Shown one piece after another: positions 28,238 to 37,239 of a DNA stretch of 64,000 bases. Below the pieces are notes generated by a model. That model was not told the origin of the DNA. It searched no databases and was given only the letters and a program-made list of their open reading frames with translations. Source of the DNA: CAYRFE01 sp964423645 [NCBI: uncultured bacterium] (lineage in GTDB: Bacteria; Macinerneyibacteriota; Macinerneyibacteria; Macinerneyibacteriales). Numbering within the stretch: the stretch's first letter is position 1; the number at the start of each line of letters is the position of its first letter. Location: positions 8,743 through 72,742 of the forward strand of contig CAYRFE010000019.1 of the NCBI GenBank assembly GCA_964423645.1, read 5' to 3'. The position numbers and the translations under genes are program-made.

Positions 28238-28359
28238 TCGAAATTCTAAAACCGCTGAATCGTCTTGTCATATAGAAAGACGGGACAGAATTTATCAAAA
28301 TTGAAAATACATAAAAGTTTTTATCATTCACGTGAGTATCGAAACTCTTACCGGTGACC

Positions 28360-30090
28360 TTACACGTGATGTATCGGCAATGAAACCGTAAATTCCGTGC
28401 CTTTACCCACTTCACTTGAGACATAAACATTACCATTATGAAGTTGTACAATATGTTTCACGATCGAAAGTCCCAGACCTGTTCCACCTGTTCGGCGTGA
28501 TCGTGATTTATCAACGACAAAAAACCGTTCAAATATTCTCGTATGATCATGCTCAGGAATTCCAATACCGGTATCTGATACTTGTATGGTAAAATCACCG
28601 TTACGAGCCGTACACACTCGCACATGCCCTTTTTCGGTGTACTTTATTGCATTATCAATCAGGTTAATTATCAATTGCTCAAGCATAAATGCATCGGCGT
28701 GAATAACACCGTCATGACAAAGGCTCATATCTAATATAATATTCTTTTCTTCTGCACGACGCTCAAACAACATCATCGTTTGAGTTATCACTGCGTTTAT
28801 GTCAACTTCTGTACGGTTGAGGCGTAATTGTGTATTTTCAAGCTCCGACAACATAAGTAAATCCTTGACTATATGGATCAATCGCTCCGTGTGACGTTTG
28901 ATAATATCAATATAGTGAACCGCTTGCTTCGAATTCCCCGACTCTTCCTCAAGGGTTTCCAAATATCCCTTGATCGCAGTAAGCGGAGTGCGTAATTCAT
29001 GCGACACATTGGTAACAAAATCTTTTTTGATGCGTTCAAATTGACGAATTTTAGTGATATCGTGTACGATCAGAACCGTTTCACTTTTCGCGACAAGAAA
29101 ACTCGCACTCACAAAAAGGATCGATCCGTTAAAATCGATCTCCGCGGTACCATTGTTTTTTGTCGCGATCACTTCTTTTACCAATTCAATAAATTCAGGG
29201 ATTCTGAATACATCCCAATACACAAGCCCAATTATTGTCTCATTATCGGCAATCGCTTTCAAACTGTCATTCGCCAATACGACCTTCCCCGAATCATCTA
29301 TAACGGCAAACCCCTCATGCAAAGATTTGATGATTGTCTGTATCTGTTCTTCCTGAGTGTATACCTGAAAAAAAAGGTCATGCAAACGACCTACCATTAT
29401 ATTAAAGTGATCCGCAAGATCTCGAATTTCATCACGATTTTTCAATAAAACTCGCGTCTCAAGATTCCCTTCTGCGACTGCTTTAAAACCGTTTCGAACA
29501 TGTTGAATCGGTAATGTGATACTTCGTGAAAAAAATAAGGCCACAAGAGTCGCAAGTATGAACGCAATCGCACCGGCTTGAAAAATACGAATACGAATTT
29601 TTTTATACAACATTTCGACATGATGCATGTAGACACTGAGCCGTAAAACCGACAGTGTCATTCCGTCTTTTTTGATAGGCACTGCAACATATAACATCAT
29701 ATTCTTCACCGTTGAGCTGTATCGAATAGATTTACCTTTATCACCGAACAAAGCGCGTTGGATCTCTTCACGTTGCAAATGGTTTTCCATAGTTTTCGCG
29801 TCTTTTTCCGAGTCTGCAATAACCACTCCATCTATTCCGATAACGGTGATTCGTATTTTAGCCCGTCTTCCCTCAACGGTAATTTTTTGTGTAAGTTCTT
29901 CTTGTTTACCCGACAGGTGATATTCCAATACTTCAGATTCCAAAAATGCCGACATGCTTTCAAGTTGATCCTCGAATGTCGCGGTATAATATCGCTTAAT
30001 GACCGCAAGCGATATCGCGATATCGATCAGCGATAACGAAATAATAATTACTAAAAATACAAATATAAGTTTTGAAAATATCGTCTTCAT
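28360..30090 (-). CDS. PhoR-like membrane sensor histidine kinase
   Basis: Domains in order: membrane helix 1 (about 7-30), an extracytoplasmic sensor of about 135 residues, helix 2 (about 168-188), HAMP (190-240), PAS (250-345), HisKA with phosphorylatable His364 in VSHELRTPLTAIKGYLE, and an ATPase domain with N-box NLIDNAIKYT, G1 DTGIGIPE and G2 GGTGLGLSIV. This is the PhoR/WalK layout. It phosphorylates the response regulator encoded just upstream, with which it shares a four-base ATGA overlap. No phosphate transport genes lie nearby, so phosphate sensing is an inference from architecture and from the Pho-box-like repeats before the operon. Confidence 0.9.
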   Translation of the reverse strand: MKTIFSKLIFVFLVIIISLSLIDIAISLAVIKRYYTATFEDQLESMSAFLESEVLEYHLSGKQEELTQKITVEGRRAKIRITVIGIDGVVIADSEKDAKTMENHLQREEIQRALFGDKGKSIRYSSTVKNMMLYVAVPIKKDGMTLSVLRLSVYMHHVEMLYKKIRIRIFQAGAIAFILATLVALFFSRSITLPIQHVRNGFKAVAEGNLETRVLLKNRDEIRDLADHFNIMVGRLHDLFFQVYTQEEQIQTIIKSLHEGFAVIDDSGKVVLANDSLKAIADNETIIGLVYWDVFRIPEFIELVKEVIATKNNGTAEIDFNGSILFVSASFLVAKSETVLIVHDITKIRQFERIKKDFVTNVSHELRTPLTAIKGYLETLEEESGNSKQAVHYIDIIKRHTERLIHIVKDLLMLSELENTQLRLNRTEVDINAVITQTMMLFERRAEEKNIILDMSLCHDGVIHADAFMLEQLIINLIDNAIKYTEKGHVRVCTARNGDFTIQVSDTGIGIPEHDHTRIFERFFVVDKSRSRRTGGTGLGLSIVKHIVQLHNGNVYVSSEVGKGTEFTVSLPIHHV

Positions 30091-30776
30091 TCAATATCCA
30101 ATTTATATCCGATCCCTCGGATGTTTTTAACCAGATCGCCGGCATCACCAAGTTTTTCACGTAAATGTTTGATATGCACATCAATGGTTCGATCGAGCAC
30201 AGCTTTTTCATTTCCCCATAAGTACGTTAAAAGTTGCTCCCGACTGAAAACCCAGCCCTGTCGTTCTGCAAGCATTGTTAAAATACGAAATTCTGTCGTG
30301 GTCAATACCACTTGCTTCCCGTCAACATATACCTCAAAACGTCTGCCGTCGATCACTAATCGCCCGGCGATTTCAATACTGTCTTTTTTGACCTCTTCCG
30401 GCTGCCCTCGTCGTAAGATCGCTTTCACGCGTGCGACAAGCTCTTTTGGCGAGAAAGGTTTGGTCACATAATCATCAGCACCCAGTTCAAGCCCGACAAT
30501 TTTATCGGTTTCGTCACCTTTTGCCGTAAGCATAATTATGGGAATATGCTTACTTTCGCCGTTACTTTTCATAGATGTACAAATCTGCAAACCGTCAATA
30601 TCAGGAAGCATCAAATCCAATATCACCAAACTCGGACGATGAAGTTTTAAATATTCTATAAAATCTTGCCCGTTAAAAAAAGATTTGACGTCAAAATTAT
30701 TTTTCTTCAAATGAATCGATACGAGCTCCACTATATCCGGTTCGTCATCTACGATTGCTATTAATTCAGGTTTCAT
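30087..30776 (-). CDS. PhoB/PhoP-like OmpR-family response regulator
   Basis: An N-terminal receiver domain with acidic pocket Asp10/Asp11, phospho-acceptor Asp54 (VILDLMLP) and Lys106 (VTKPFSP), then a winged-helix DNA-binding domain (TTTEFRILTMLAERQGWVFS, DRTIDVHIKHLREKLG, VKNIRGIGYKL). The 229-residue length is typical. It is the first gene of the two-component operon, with AAGGAAGG before the ATG. Three 11-bp-phased TTAAC repeats upstream of its promoter look like its own binding site, implying autoregulation. Confidence 0.93.
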   Translation of the reverse strand: MKPELIAIVDDEPDIVELVSIHLKKNNFDVKSFFNGQDFIEYLKLHRPSLVILDLMLPDIDGLQICTSMKSNGESKHIPIIMLTAKGDETDKIVGLELGADDYVTKPFSPKELVARVKAILRRGQPEEVKKDSIEIAGRLVIDGRRFEVYVDGKQVVLTTTEFRILTMLAERQGWVFSREQLLTYLWGNEKAVLDRTIDVHIKHLREKLGDAGDLVKNIRGIGYKLDIE

Positions 30777-30797
30777 ACGCCTTCCTTTTTTTCATTG

Positions 30798-30851
30798 ACT
30801 ATAGCATCCATTTCCCGCATATGCGTTAACCTTGTGTTAATTTTCAGTTAA
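30798..30851 (-). promoter_or_regulatory. Response-regulator promoter with Pho-box-like repeats
   Basis: On the minus strand TTAAC occurs three times with exactly 11-base phasing (30851-30847, 30840-30836, 30829-30825), followed after about 21 bases by a -10 box TATAGT at 30803-30798. The promoter lacks a normal -35 and the last repeat sits there, as in PhoB/PhoP-activated promoters. The array runs into the stop codon of the upstream mutY-like gene. Confidence 0.55.
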
Positions 30852-31723
30852 TAACGTTTCTTTGATATACCGTAATGCCCGTTTTTTTCGGCGATCAGAC
30901 CTTCATGTGTCAGATCGAGAAGTACTTCATGGATACGATCATCACCGATTTGGTCATATAAACTCTCAACACATAGTTGCCCGTTCTTAATCAACAATGA
31001 TAACACTTGACCTCGTATCTTACGTTTTGATCCGTGAAACGGTTCTTGCATGCGATATTTTTTGCTGTTTCGCCCCGGATTTCCACGTGTTTTTTTGAAG
31101 TATGTACCGATATCCATAAGTGCATTATACCACCGCGCCGGACGGACCTCATCACAGGAGCGTTTTAAAAGATTGATAATCGCCGAATCATCGACAATTT
31201 CATTCTCTGAAAAAAACAATACGATGAACACAGTGCGTATATTCGTCTCAAGAAAAACTAATGGTGTATTATATGCAAAAACCGACATCGATGCCGCAGT
31301 CGCGTTCCCTATTCCGGGCAATGTGGCCAAAATATCGGGATCTTTCGGAAGAATCCCCTGGTAATCATGATCAATAATAGTTGCCGCTTTATGTAAGTTC
31401 AATGCACGTCTATTATATCCCAATCCCTGCCAATACGACATTACTTCATCAAATCCGGCTTCGGATACCGATTTGAAATCGGGGAAATGCGTGATCCAAT
31501 CAATATATTTGGGAATAACACGATCAACTTGTGTCTGTTGAAGCATGATCTCTGATATAAAAATATGATACGGATCCTGCGTTCTTCTCCACGGTAAATC
31601 TCGTCCAAAATTCACATAATAATATTCAACCAACTGATAAAAAAGGGTAATCGTCGATATATCCATTCCGGACCGACGATACATCGTTTGACACTTCGCG
31701 ATCATTTCTTCAATGTGGTCCAT
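30848..31723 (-). CDS. MutY-like A/G-specific DNA glycosylase without Fe-S cluster
   Basis: A HhH-GPD DNA glycosylase of 291 residues. WRRTQDPYHIFISEIMLQQT contains the MutY catalytic Glu in SEIMLQQTQV, and LPGIGNATAASM is the helix-hairpin-helix. At the position of MutY Asp138 (LDGNV) this protein has LETNIRTV. The four cluster cysteines at the C-terminus are absent, replaced by a basic region (GNPGRNSKKY, GSKRKIRGQ). Such shortened ETN-type proteins are known to me from candidate-phylum genomes, annotated as A/G glycosylases. The ATG at 31723 is chosen because it lies six bases after a strong -10 box with no Shine-Dalgarno (leaderless); an in-frame GTG 15 bases upstream would overlap the promoter. 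Confidence 0.8.
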   Translation of the reverse strand: MDHIEEMIAKCQTMYRRSGMDISTITLFYQLVEYYYVNFGRDLPWRRTQDPYHIFISEIMLQQTQVDRVIPKYIDWITHFPDFKSVSEAGFDEVMSYWQGLGYNRRALNLHKAATIIDHDYQGILPKDPDILATLPGIGNATAASMSVFAYNTPLVFLETNIRTVFIVLFFSENEIVDDSAIINLLKRSCDEVRPARWYNALMDIGTYFKKTRGNPGRNSKKYRMQEPFHGSKRKIRGQVLSLLIKNGQLCVESLYDQIGDDRIHEVLLDLTHEGLIAEKNGHYGISKKRY

Positions 31724-31729
31724 ACGCTC

Positions 31730-31758
31730 ACTATACACTATACCTCATCTTATTTCAA
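31730..31758 (-). promoter_or_regulatory. Promoter of the mutY-like gene, leaderless
   Basis: TTGAAA and TATAGT are separated by 17 bases on the minus strand. Only six bases separate the -10 box from the ATG, so transcription should start at the start codon. Confidence 0.65.
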
Positions 31759-31778
31759 TCAATTAAGCCGTTTTTCAC

Positions 31779-31806
31779 TTGCAATTCTGCCTCAAACGGT
31801 TACAAT
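31779..31806 (+). promoter_or_regulatory. Promoter of the lipoprotein gene, leaderless
   Basis: TTGCAA and TACAAT are separated by 16 bases, and the ATG begins after a further six bases. No ribosome-binding site is present. The arrangement mirrors the divergent mutY-like promoter about 20 bases away. Confidence 0.6.
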
Positions 31807-31812
31807 GCAGAC

Positions 31813-32520
31813 ATGCGAATTATGTTGGTTTTTCTATGCATTATCAGTATGAGCGTCTCTTCATGTAAAAAAAATCCCAACAACACAGATCCGAGTCAAA
31901 GCACTCTCGTATATCAATTGAACTGCCCCAATGGTGCGAACGATGCACTTGTGGTCGTACATGATGCGCTGTTGCAACATGATTTTCTTGCTGTCGATAC
32001 CAATTTTTATTTAAAATCCACCGATAAGAAACAAAACGTAAGCTTCTCGATAAAAATTGAAAAAGGTATGGAAAACAATCTGTATGTCTATGCCGGGAAG
32101 TTGAAGGGGTTTTCGTATATCAACCTTAATCAAGAAGATAAAACAACGCTTGATTCTATTGTGAAGGGTATAAATATCAAATTAACCAACTCCAAAACCA
32201 CCGGGAAAAAAAGTTATATCAGCAAAGCTGACCAGGTCGTCGAAAAATTCCTCTTTAAAAACTTCAGCATTCATCCCTATGACAATTTTACCGTTTTCAC
32301 CTGTACCGTGCAAAACATCTATGAAGGGATCTATATTGCCATAGAAGTCACTTTTAACTTTTACAATAAGTATAATACCATTCTCGAAACCAAACGAGTC
32401 GTCATAAAAGCGCTTGTTCCGAAACAAGAATATTCAGTAAAATTAATTCTCAATGTCAACCAACCGATCGAACAATTTGAAATTGCTTCAGTAATCTACA
32501 ATGAAGCTCTCCAAGAATAA
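31813..32520 (+). CDS. Putative lipoprotein of unknown function
   Basis: A 235-residue protein with a short lipoprotein signal: MRIMLVFLCIISMSVSSCKK, with the lipobox Cys at residue 18. The mature part is rich in Lys/Asn and beta-strand patterns and shows no motif I recognise. The lack of Asp after the Cys would favour outer-membrane sorting by E. coli rules, which may not apply here. The stop codon overlaps the tadA start in a TAATG, so the two are translationally coupled although their functions look unrelated. Confidence 0.65.
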   Translation: MRIMLVFLCIISMSVSSCKKNPNNTDPSQSTLVYQLNCPNGANDALVVVHDALLQHDFLAVDTNFYLKSTDKKQNVSFSIKIEKGMENNLYVYAGKLKGFSYINLNQEDKTTLDSIVKGINIKLTNSKTTGKKSYISKADQVVEKFLFKNFSIHPYDNFTVFTCTVQNIYEGIYIAIEVTFNFYNKYNTILETKRVVIKALVPKQEYSVKLILNVNQPIEQFEIASVIYNEALQE

Positions 32521-32981
32521 TGATTCTTATTCGCTCTCATTTCTATTTTATGCGAGAAGCCATGCGGGAAGCGCTAAAAGCTTACGCAATTAATGAGACA
32601 CCCGTCGGCGCCGTGATTGTTAAAAACGGAAAAATCATCGGTAGAGGTTACAACAGACGTGAAACTGATAATGACCCGACTTTGCATGCCGAACTTATCG
32701 CGATACGTGACGCCGCGCATGTATTGAACGACTGGCGGCTTGAGGAATGTGATCTTTATGTCACATTAGAGCCTTGCATGATGTGTACGGGGGCTATTTA
32801 CCAATCGCGGATTCGCACTGTGTATTTTGCCGCCCAGGACCCTAAGGCGGGAACGGTCGTTTCTCGTGAAACACTGTTGACATGTGAATGGCTTAATCAT
32901 CGAACAACCGTTGAACAATCTGCATTTGAACTCACATCTTCGCGGTTACTCAAACGCTTTTTTTCACGATTGAGAAAATAA
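32520..32981 (+). CDS. tadA: tRNA-specific adenosine deaminase TadA
   Basis: A 153-residue zinc deaminase with the first ligand and catalytic glutamate in HAE (His56, Glu58) and the other ligands in PCMMC (Cys86, Cys89). The PVGAVIV, LEPCMMC and SRETLL segments match TadA rather than cytidine deaminase. It converts A34 to inosine in tRNA-Arg(ACG). Length and the N-terminal FYFMREAMREA helix support the chosen start, which overlaps the preceding stop by one base. Confidence 0.93.
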   Translation: MILIRSHFYFMREAMREALKAYAINETPVGAVIVKNGKIIGRGYNRRETDNDPTLHAELIAIRDAAHVLNDWRLEECDLYVTLEPCMMCTGAIYQSRIRTVYFAAQDPKAGTVVSRETLLTCEWLNHRTTVEQSAFELTSSRLLKRFFSRLRK

Positions 32982-33055
32982 AACTTCACCTATTTCATAA
33001 TGAAACGTTTTAGCAGTACACACGTATACACTCACGTACCATAAAGGAGGAAAAC

Positions 33056-34954
33056 ATGAAAGCATTCATGACCTGTGTGATCTGTGTATCGATAGTGATT
33101 TCACTCTGCAATGCAAAACCGAACACACTCAACCGCGAAGAAATACCCGATGAATATAAGTGGAATTTCGCTGATATATATCCTCATTGGGATGCATGGG
33201 AAGCCGACATGAAACTATGCGAACAAAAAATGGCCGAGTATGCCGCCTACAAGGGAAGACTTGGGGAAGGCCCGGAAACATTACTCGCACTTTTCACGTT
33301 AGGTGACGATATAAGCATACGGATGGGAAAAGTGTTCCGTTATGTCTCTCTTCAGGGAACTGTAAACGCGAAAGACCGTTTTCTTCAGGCCCAGCGACAA
33401 AAGCCTTCTTTTTTGTATAATAAATTTGCAAGTGCAACATCTTGGTTTGAACCGGAATTCTTGACCTTACCGAAAGAAAAGGTTTATAGCTGGTTACGCA
33501 CAAACGCTGCCCTTGCCGTCTACACGAAACAGATCGAAGATATTTATCATGATCAAACACATATTCTCAGTGAGGACAAGGAACTGTTACTTACCTATTT
33601 CTCAACACCGCTTTCGACAGCTTCATCGGTATATCGACAACTCACAAATGCCGATATGAAGTTCCCGGAAGTGACCTTATCAAATGGGGAAACTGTTATA
33701 CTTACTCAAGGAAATTACTCTCGTGTCATGCGTGATGAGACACTCACACAAGATGATCGCAGGAAAACCTATATTGCGCATTCAACCCTCTATAAAGATA
33801 AATTGAATACATTTGCCACTATTTATTCAGGCGTATGTCATCGTGATTGGGCTACCGCTCGTGCACGAAATTATCCTTCGGCACTTGAAGCCCGTTTGTA
33901 CGGTAATAACATTCCTTTAGAAGTATATGAGAATTTGATACACACTGTCCGTAAAAATACTGCCCCGCTCAAACGGTATATGAAATTAAAAAAAGAAGTC
34001 ATTATGAAACGGAAAAATCTTAAAGAATACTGGTCATATGACGGGTCACTCAGTCTTACCGATTATAACAAGGACTATCCGTATGAGATCAGTAAAGAAC
34101 TTGTATATAATTCTGTTGCTCCTTTAGGCAAAGACTATCAAAAAAACCTGCGAATAGGTTTGGATAACCGATGGATTGATGTTTACGAAAATGACGGAAA
34201 AGACAGCGGTGCTTTTTCAGGAGGTATGTACGGATTACATCCGTTTGTTAAGTTGAATTATAATGACACAATAGGCAGCATGTTCACGTTGGCGCATGAA
34301 TTGGGACACTCTATGCACTCTGTCTACTCAAATACACATCAGCCGTACACAACCTCAGGGTATACTACATTTGTTGCTGAAGTTGCATCCACCTTCAATG
34401 AGCATTTACTTGTAGACTATCTTCTTGCACACACAAAAGATCCGAAAGAACGAATTGCCATTTTGCGCGAGGCGATCGGTAATATAACCGGTACTTTTAT
34501 TTTTCAAACATATTTGGCAGATTTTGAATTGCAGGTTCATCGCCTTGCCGAGCAAGGACAACCGATCACTGCCGATGTACTGATCGCGATCGAAAAAGAT
34601 CTTAATGTTGCATACTACGGTGATTCAAGTTTGAAAATGGAAGAATTCGAGGGTATCAGTTGGTCAATGATCCCACATTTATACGGTTCATCGTTTTATG
34701 TTTTTCAATACGCGACAAGCTATGCCGCTTCATCAAAACTGTATAAAGATATGACCACAGGTTCTTCTTCCTCTCGCGAAGCAGCACGTATCCGCTATAT
34801 AGAACTTCTCAGTTCCGGAGGAAAAGATTACCCGATCGCGCTTCTCAAAAAAGCGGGTGTTGACATGAGCAAACCAGATGCTGTGATGGCGGTGTCATAT
34901 GAATTGGATCGATTGGTAACCCTACTCGAGAAAGAGTTGAAACGTATCAAGTAA
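33056..34954 (+). CDS. pepF: M3B oligoendopeptidase F family, exported
   Basis: A 632-residue PepF-type metallopeptidase with the zinc motif HELGH (His414, His418, catalytic Glu415) and a third ligand Glu442 in VAEVAST. The N-terminal REEIPDEYKWNFADIY is the family's standard opening. Unlike the usual cytoplasmic PepF, it carries a signal peptide (MKAFMTCVICVSIVISLCNA), so it should act on oligopeptides in the periplasm or outside. AAAGGAGG lies upstream. It is a single gene following tadA after a 74-base gap. Confidence 0.9.
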   Translation: MKAFMTCVICVSIVISLCNAKPNTLNREEIPDEYKWNFADIYPHWDAWEADMKLCEQKMAEYAAYKGRLGEGPETLLALFTLGDDISIRMGKVFRYVSLQGTVNAKDRFLQAQRQKPSFLYNKFASATSWFEPEFLTLPKEKVYSWLRTNAALAVYTKQIEDIYHDQTHILSEDKELLLTYFSTPLSTASSVYRQLTNADMKFPEVTLSNGETVILTQGNYSRVMRDETLTQDDRRKTYIAHSTLYKDKLNTFATIYSGVCHRDWATARARNYPSALEARLYGNNIPLEVYENLIHTVRKNTAPLKRYMKLKKEVIMKRKNLKEYWSYDGSLSLTDYNKDYPYEISKELVYNSVAPLGKDYQKNLRIGLDNRWIDVYENDGKDSGAFSGGMYGLHPFVKLNYNDTIGSMFTLAHELGHSMHSVYSNTHQPYTTSGYTTFVAEVASTFNEHLLVDYLLAHTKDPKERIAILREAIGNITGTFIFQTYLADFELQVHRLAEQGQPITADVLIAIEKDLNVAYYGDSSLKMEEFEGISWSMIPHLYGSSFYVFQYATSYAASSKLYKDMTTGSSSSREAARIRYIELLSSGGKDYPIALLKKAGVDMSKPDAVMAVSYELDRLVTLLEKELKRIK

Positions 34955-35060
34955 CACTGTGCATTCAAATTAAGGGGGGTGATGTGTTCATTACTCCTTT
35001 TTTATGGCACCTTTAACATATAGAGTCAAACATGCTTCAGAGGATTTGACTCAAGTAGAA

Positions 35061-35280
35061 AATGAACTCCCCCGCAGCCTACTACGGGGTATCTCCTCAA
35101 AAAATGCTTTATTTGTTTGCCCACCCCAAACCCCTCCCTTTTCGTTTTGGGAGGGGATTTCATTTTCGGTTACAGACACGGCATGCCGTGTCTCTACACC
35201 GTCCCCACACCCCGTATAATATCAAAACTATAATAGTAAAGTCGAAGCAAGCTTCGGGGAATTTAACCCATTTAGATTAA
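35061..35280 (+). repeat. Family A modular intergenic repeat, copy 2
   Basis: A full-length copy of the element at 18.9 kb in the same orientation: a CCCCGCAG/CTACGGGG stem, GTATCTCCTC, GCCCACCCCAAACCCCTCCC with its complementary GGGAGGGG arm, CACGGCATGCCGTG, CCCCACACCCC and GAAGCAAGCTTCGGGGAATT. Differences between the copies are concentrated in the hairpin arms, where pairing is kept. It fills most of the 401-base gap between pepF and the convergent LtaS-like gene; no terminator for pepF was seen. Confidence 0.75.
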
Positions 35281-35355
35281 AAATTCCTATCGGGATAACG
35301 GAGAATAACGAGACGAACTCTACTTACAAAAGTGTTGAAAGTCGATAAGACAATA

Positions 35356-37230
35356 TTATTTCTCAAATCCGTAGAACCATCCGTGAGAGTATCGAATAAA
35401 CCTATCAATCTCACGATTCGCGTCAATTTTATTTACTTTTTTCATGAGTTTTTTATCGGAAAATCTGTATTGATTGCCATTTTGAAAATAAATTTGATCC
35501 GGTGTGATCAGGACTCCGTTTTGATTATTGAGAATGATTGATTTTTCATTATTGTGAACGTCTACGCTAAAAACATTTTGCCCGCTCCAAAACTTACTCG
35601 GTTCATGTCCGGTCAAATAGGCAATGGTCGGTGCAATATCAATCGGAGCGACGGGAGAACTGATCATGTGCCCTTTCTCACCGGGGATACACACAAAAAG
35701 CGGAATATTTTCAAGGGTCTCCGGGAACCCGTTGCGGGAATCGTAAAGTTCGGTTGCGCCTTCTTCCATTGCATGATCACCGAAAATAATGATCAATGAT
35801 TCTTTATACCATGGTTGCGCAGTGATTTTTTCGTACAATAATCGCAATGCTTCATCAGTCTCATGAATTGTGTTGAAATAATGTAACATCGTCTCATTGT
35901 GTGCCCCGTTTGAGTGAATACCGGATTTGATCGTTTTCATTTCTTCACGTGAAAACAGGGTATAATCATGATTACGATACGGCCCGTGAGACTGAAGAGA
36001 AATAAGATGATATAATCCCTGTTCCCCTTTATTAATTTTATCTTGAATAAGATCGAATGATCGCATAAAGAAAGTAACATCACGTACATCCCAACCGTCA
36101 CCCTTTTCAGTGAAATAGTCTCTCCCGTAATATGAATCTATCCCAAGTTCCTTAAATGCATTTTCATAATTAAAAAAAGATCCTCGTAATGATTGAAAAA
36201 CATAACTTTGCATATTTTTCTCATGTAAAAAACGAGGTAATGAGGGAGTATGTTTGAGCGAATAATTATACGTCAGCTGATTTTTTTGAGGAAGCAAACT
36301 CGTCAATGTTGAAAAATCCGCATCGGCTGATCCAAGCAAATGATTGGCAAACATATACGGAAAATAATACGCTTTTCTGGTCAGATCGTTGAGAAACGGT
36401 GTTACTTCTTTTCCATGGATCGTATGTGATATGATGGACGCATTGAGGGATTCAATTTGAATAATAAAGATATATTTCGGGTTATAAGGAATAGGTGCAT
36501 TCTCCACGAGACGAGTTTCCCTATGTGGCAACAAATCATATTCTGTGGGTATTTCATAACGGACATTGCGTATTTGAATCAAATCATAGATCAAATAATA
36601 CGGTAATCCTGCATTTACGATAATGCGCATTTTCGCTGTTCGGTATTTTTGCGCAACAGGTCGTTTTGTGTCGGTAATCGTTTTTAACGGCTGTATCCAT
36701 AACAACACAAACATTGCTATTATGTACCATACGGATATTTTTTTACTCTTTCCCATTTTGAAAGACGCATATATCGTCAGTACCATACTTCCAAGCAAGA
36801 GAAATACGATCCACACCATACCGCTCCCGGTATACGCTAACACATGCTTGATCGCACCTCTGTCAATATCGTGAAGTAATTGCCACATTAACGATATATT
36901 CAATACCGTATCATAATAGTAGTAATAAAAATATGCTGTTACCAATAACGCGATCGTCACAAACATGACAGGCACGCCCCATCGTAATGCTGTTTTACGG
37001 TCATTCCACCATATCGTAAGAAAAAACAACGAGAAACCGATCGGATATACCGCAAGATCAAAATAATCGGCTTTTTTATCAATGGGAATGATGGTAAAGA
37101 GATAATAATAATGGATGACCGCATGTGCTACCGCAACACCATACACAACAAATGGTGCGATATGAGTTGCAATCACCTCACAATATTTGTTACTTTTCGC
37201 AAAAATTGCACGCAGTGATGTTCTCAACAC
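35356..37230 (-). CDS. LtaS-like membrane sulfatase-fold transferase
   Basis: About five N-terminal membrane helices (residues 20-180) precede an alkaline-phosphatase-fold domain with metal ligands Glu260 (IIQIESLNA), Asp485/His486 (FGDHAM) and His415 (QSHGPY). The nucleophile position reads GSADADF, with Ser301 where LTA synthases have Thr in a GxTxDxEF motif. Relatives move phosphoglycerol or phosphoethanolamine onto glycolipids, glucans or polysaccharides outside the membrane. In a Gram-negative context a periplasmic glycan or lipid modification is likelier than lipoteichoic acid. The start is a GTG or the adjacent TTG, nine bases after gmhA, with which it forms an operon. Confidence 0.82.
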   Translation of the reverse strand: MLRTSLRAIFAKSNKYCEVIATHIAPFVVYGVAVAHAVIHYYYLFTIIPIDKKADYFDLAVYPIGFSLFFLTIWWNDRKTALRWGVPVMFVTIALLVTAYFYYYYYDTVLNISLMWQLLHDIDRGAIKHVLAYTGSGMVWIVFLLLGSMVLTIYASFKMGKSKKISVWYIIAMFVLLWIQPLKTITDTKRPVAQKYRTAKMRIIVNAGLPYYLIYDLIQIRNVRYEIPTEYDLLPHRETRLVENAPIPYNPKYIFIIQIESLNASIISHTIHGKEVTPFLNDLTRKAYYFPYMFANHLLGSADADFSTLTSLLPQKNQLTYNYSLKHTPSLPRFLHEKNMQSYVFQSLRGSFFNYENAFKELGIDSYYGRDYFTEKGDGWDVRDVTFFMRSFDLIQDKINKGEQGLYHLISLQSHGPYRNHDYTLFSREEMKTIKSGIHSNGAHNETMLHYFNTIHETDEALRLLYEKITAQPWYKESLIIIFGDHAMEEGATELYDSRNGFPETLENIPLFVCIPGEKGHMISSPVAPIDIAPTIAYLTGHEPSKFWSGQNVFSVDVHNNEKSIILNNQNGVLITPDQIYFQNGNQYRFSDKKLMKKVNKIDANREIDRFIRYSHGWFYGFEK

Positions 37231-37239
37231 AACCGATTA

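Noticed and set aside
35004-35280. Two small plus-strand frames of about 70 codons
   Set aside because: They fall inside the family A repeat, whose hairpins explain the sequence; no ribosome-binding site is present.
35356-37230. True lipoteichoic acid synthase
   Set aside because: The outer-membrane proteins in the window indicate a Gram-negative envelope, and the nucleophile motif differs.
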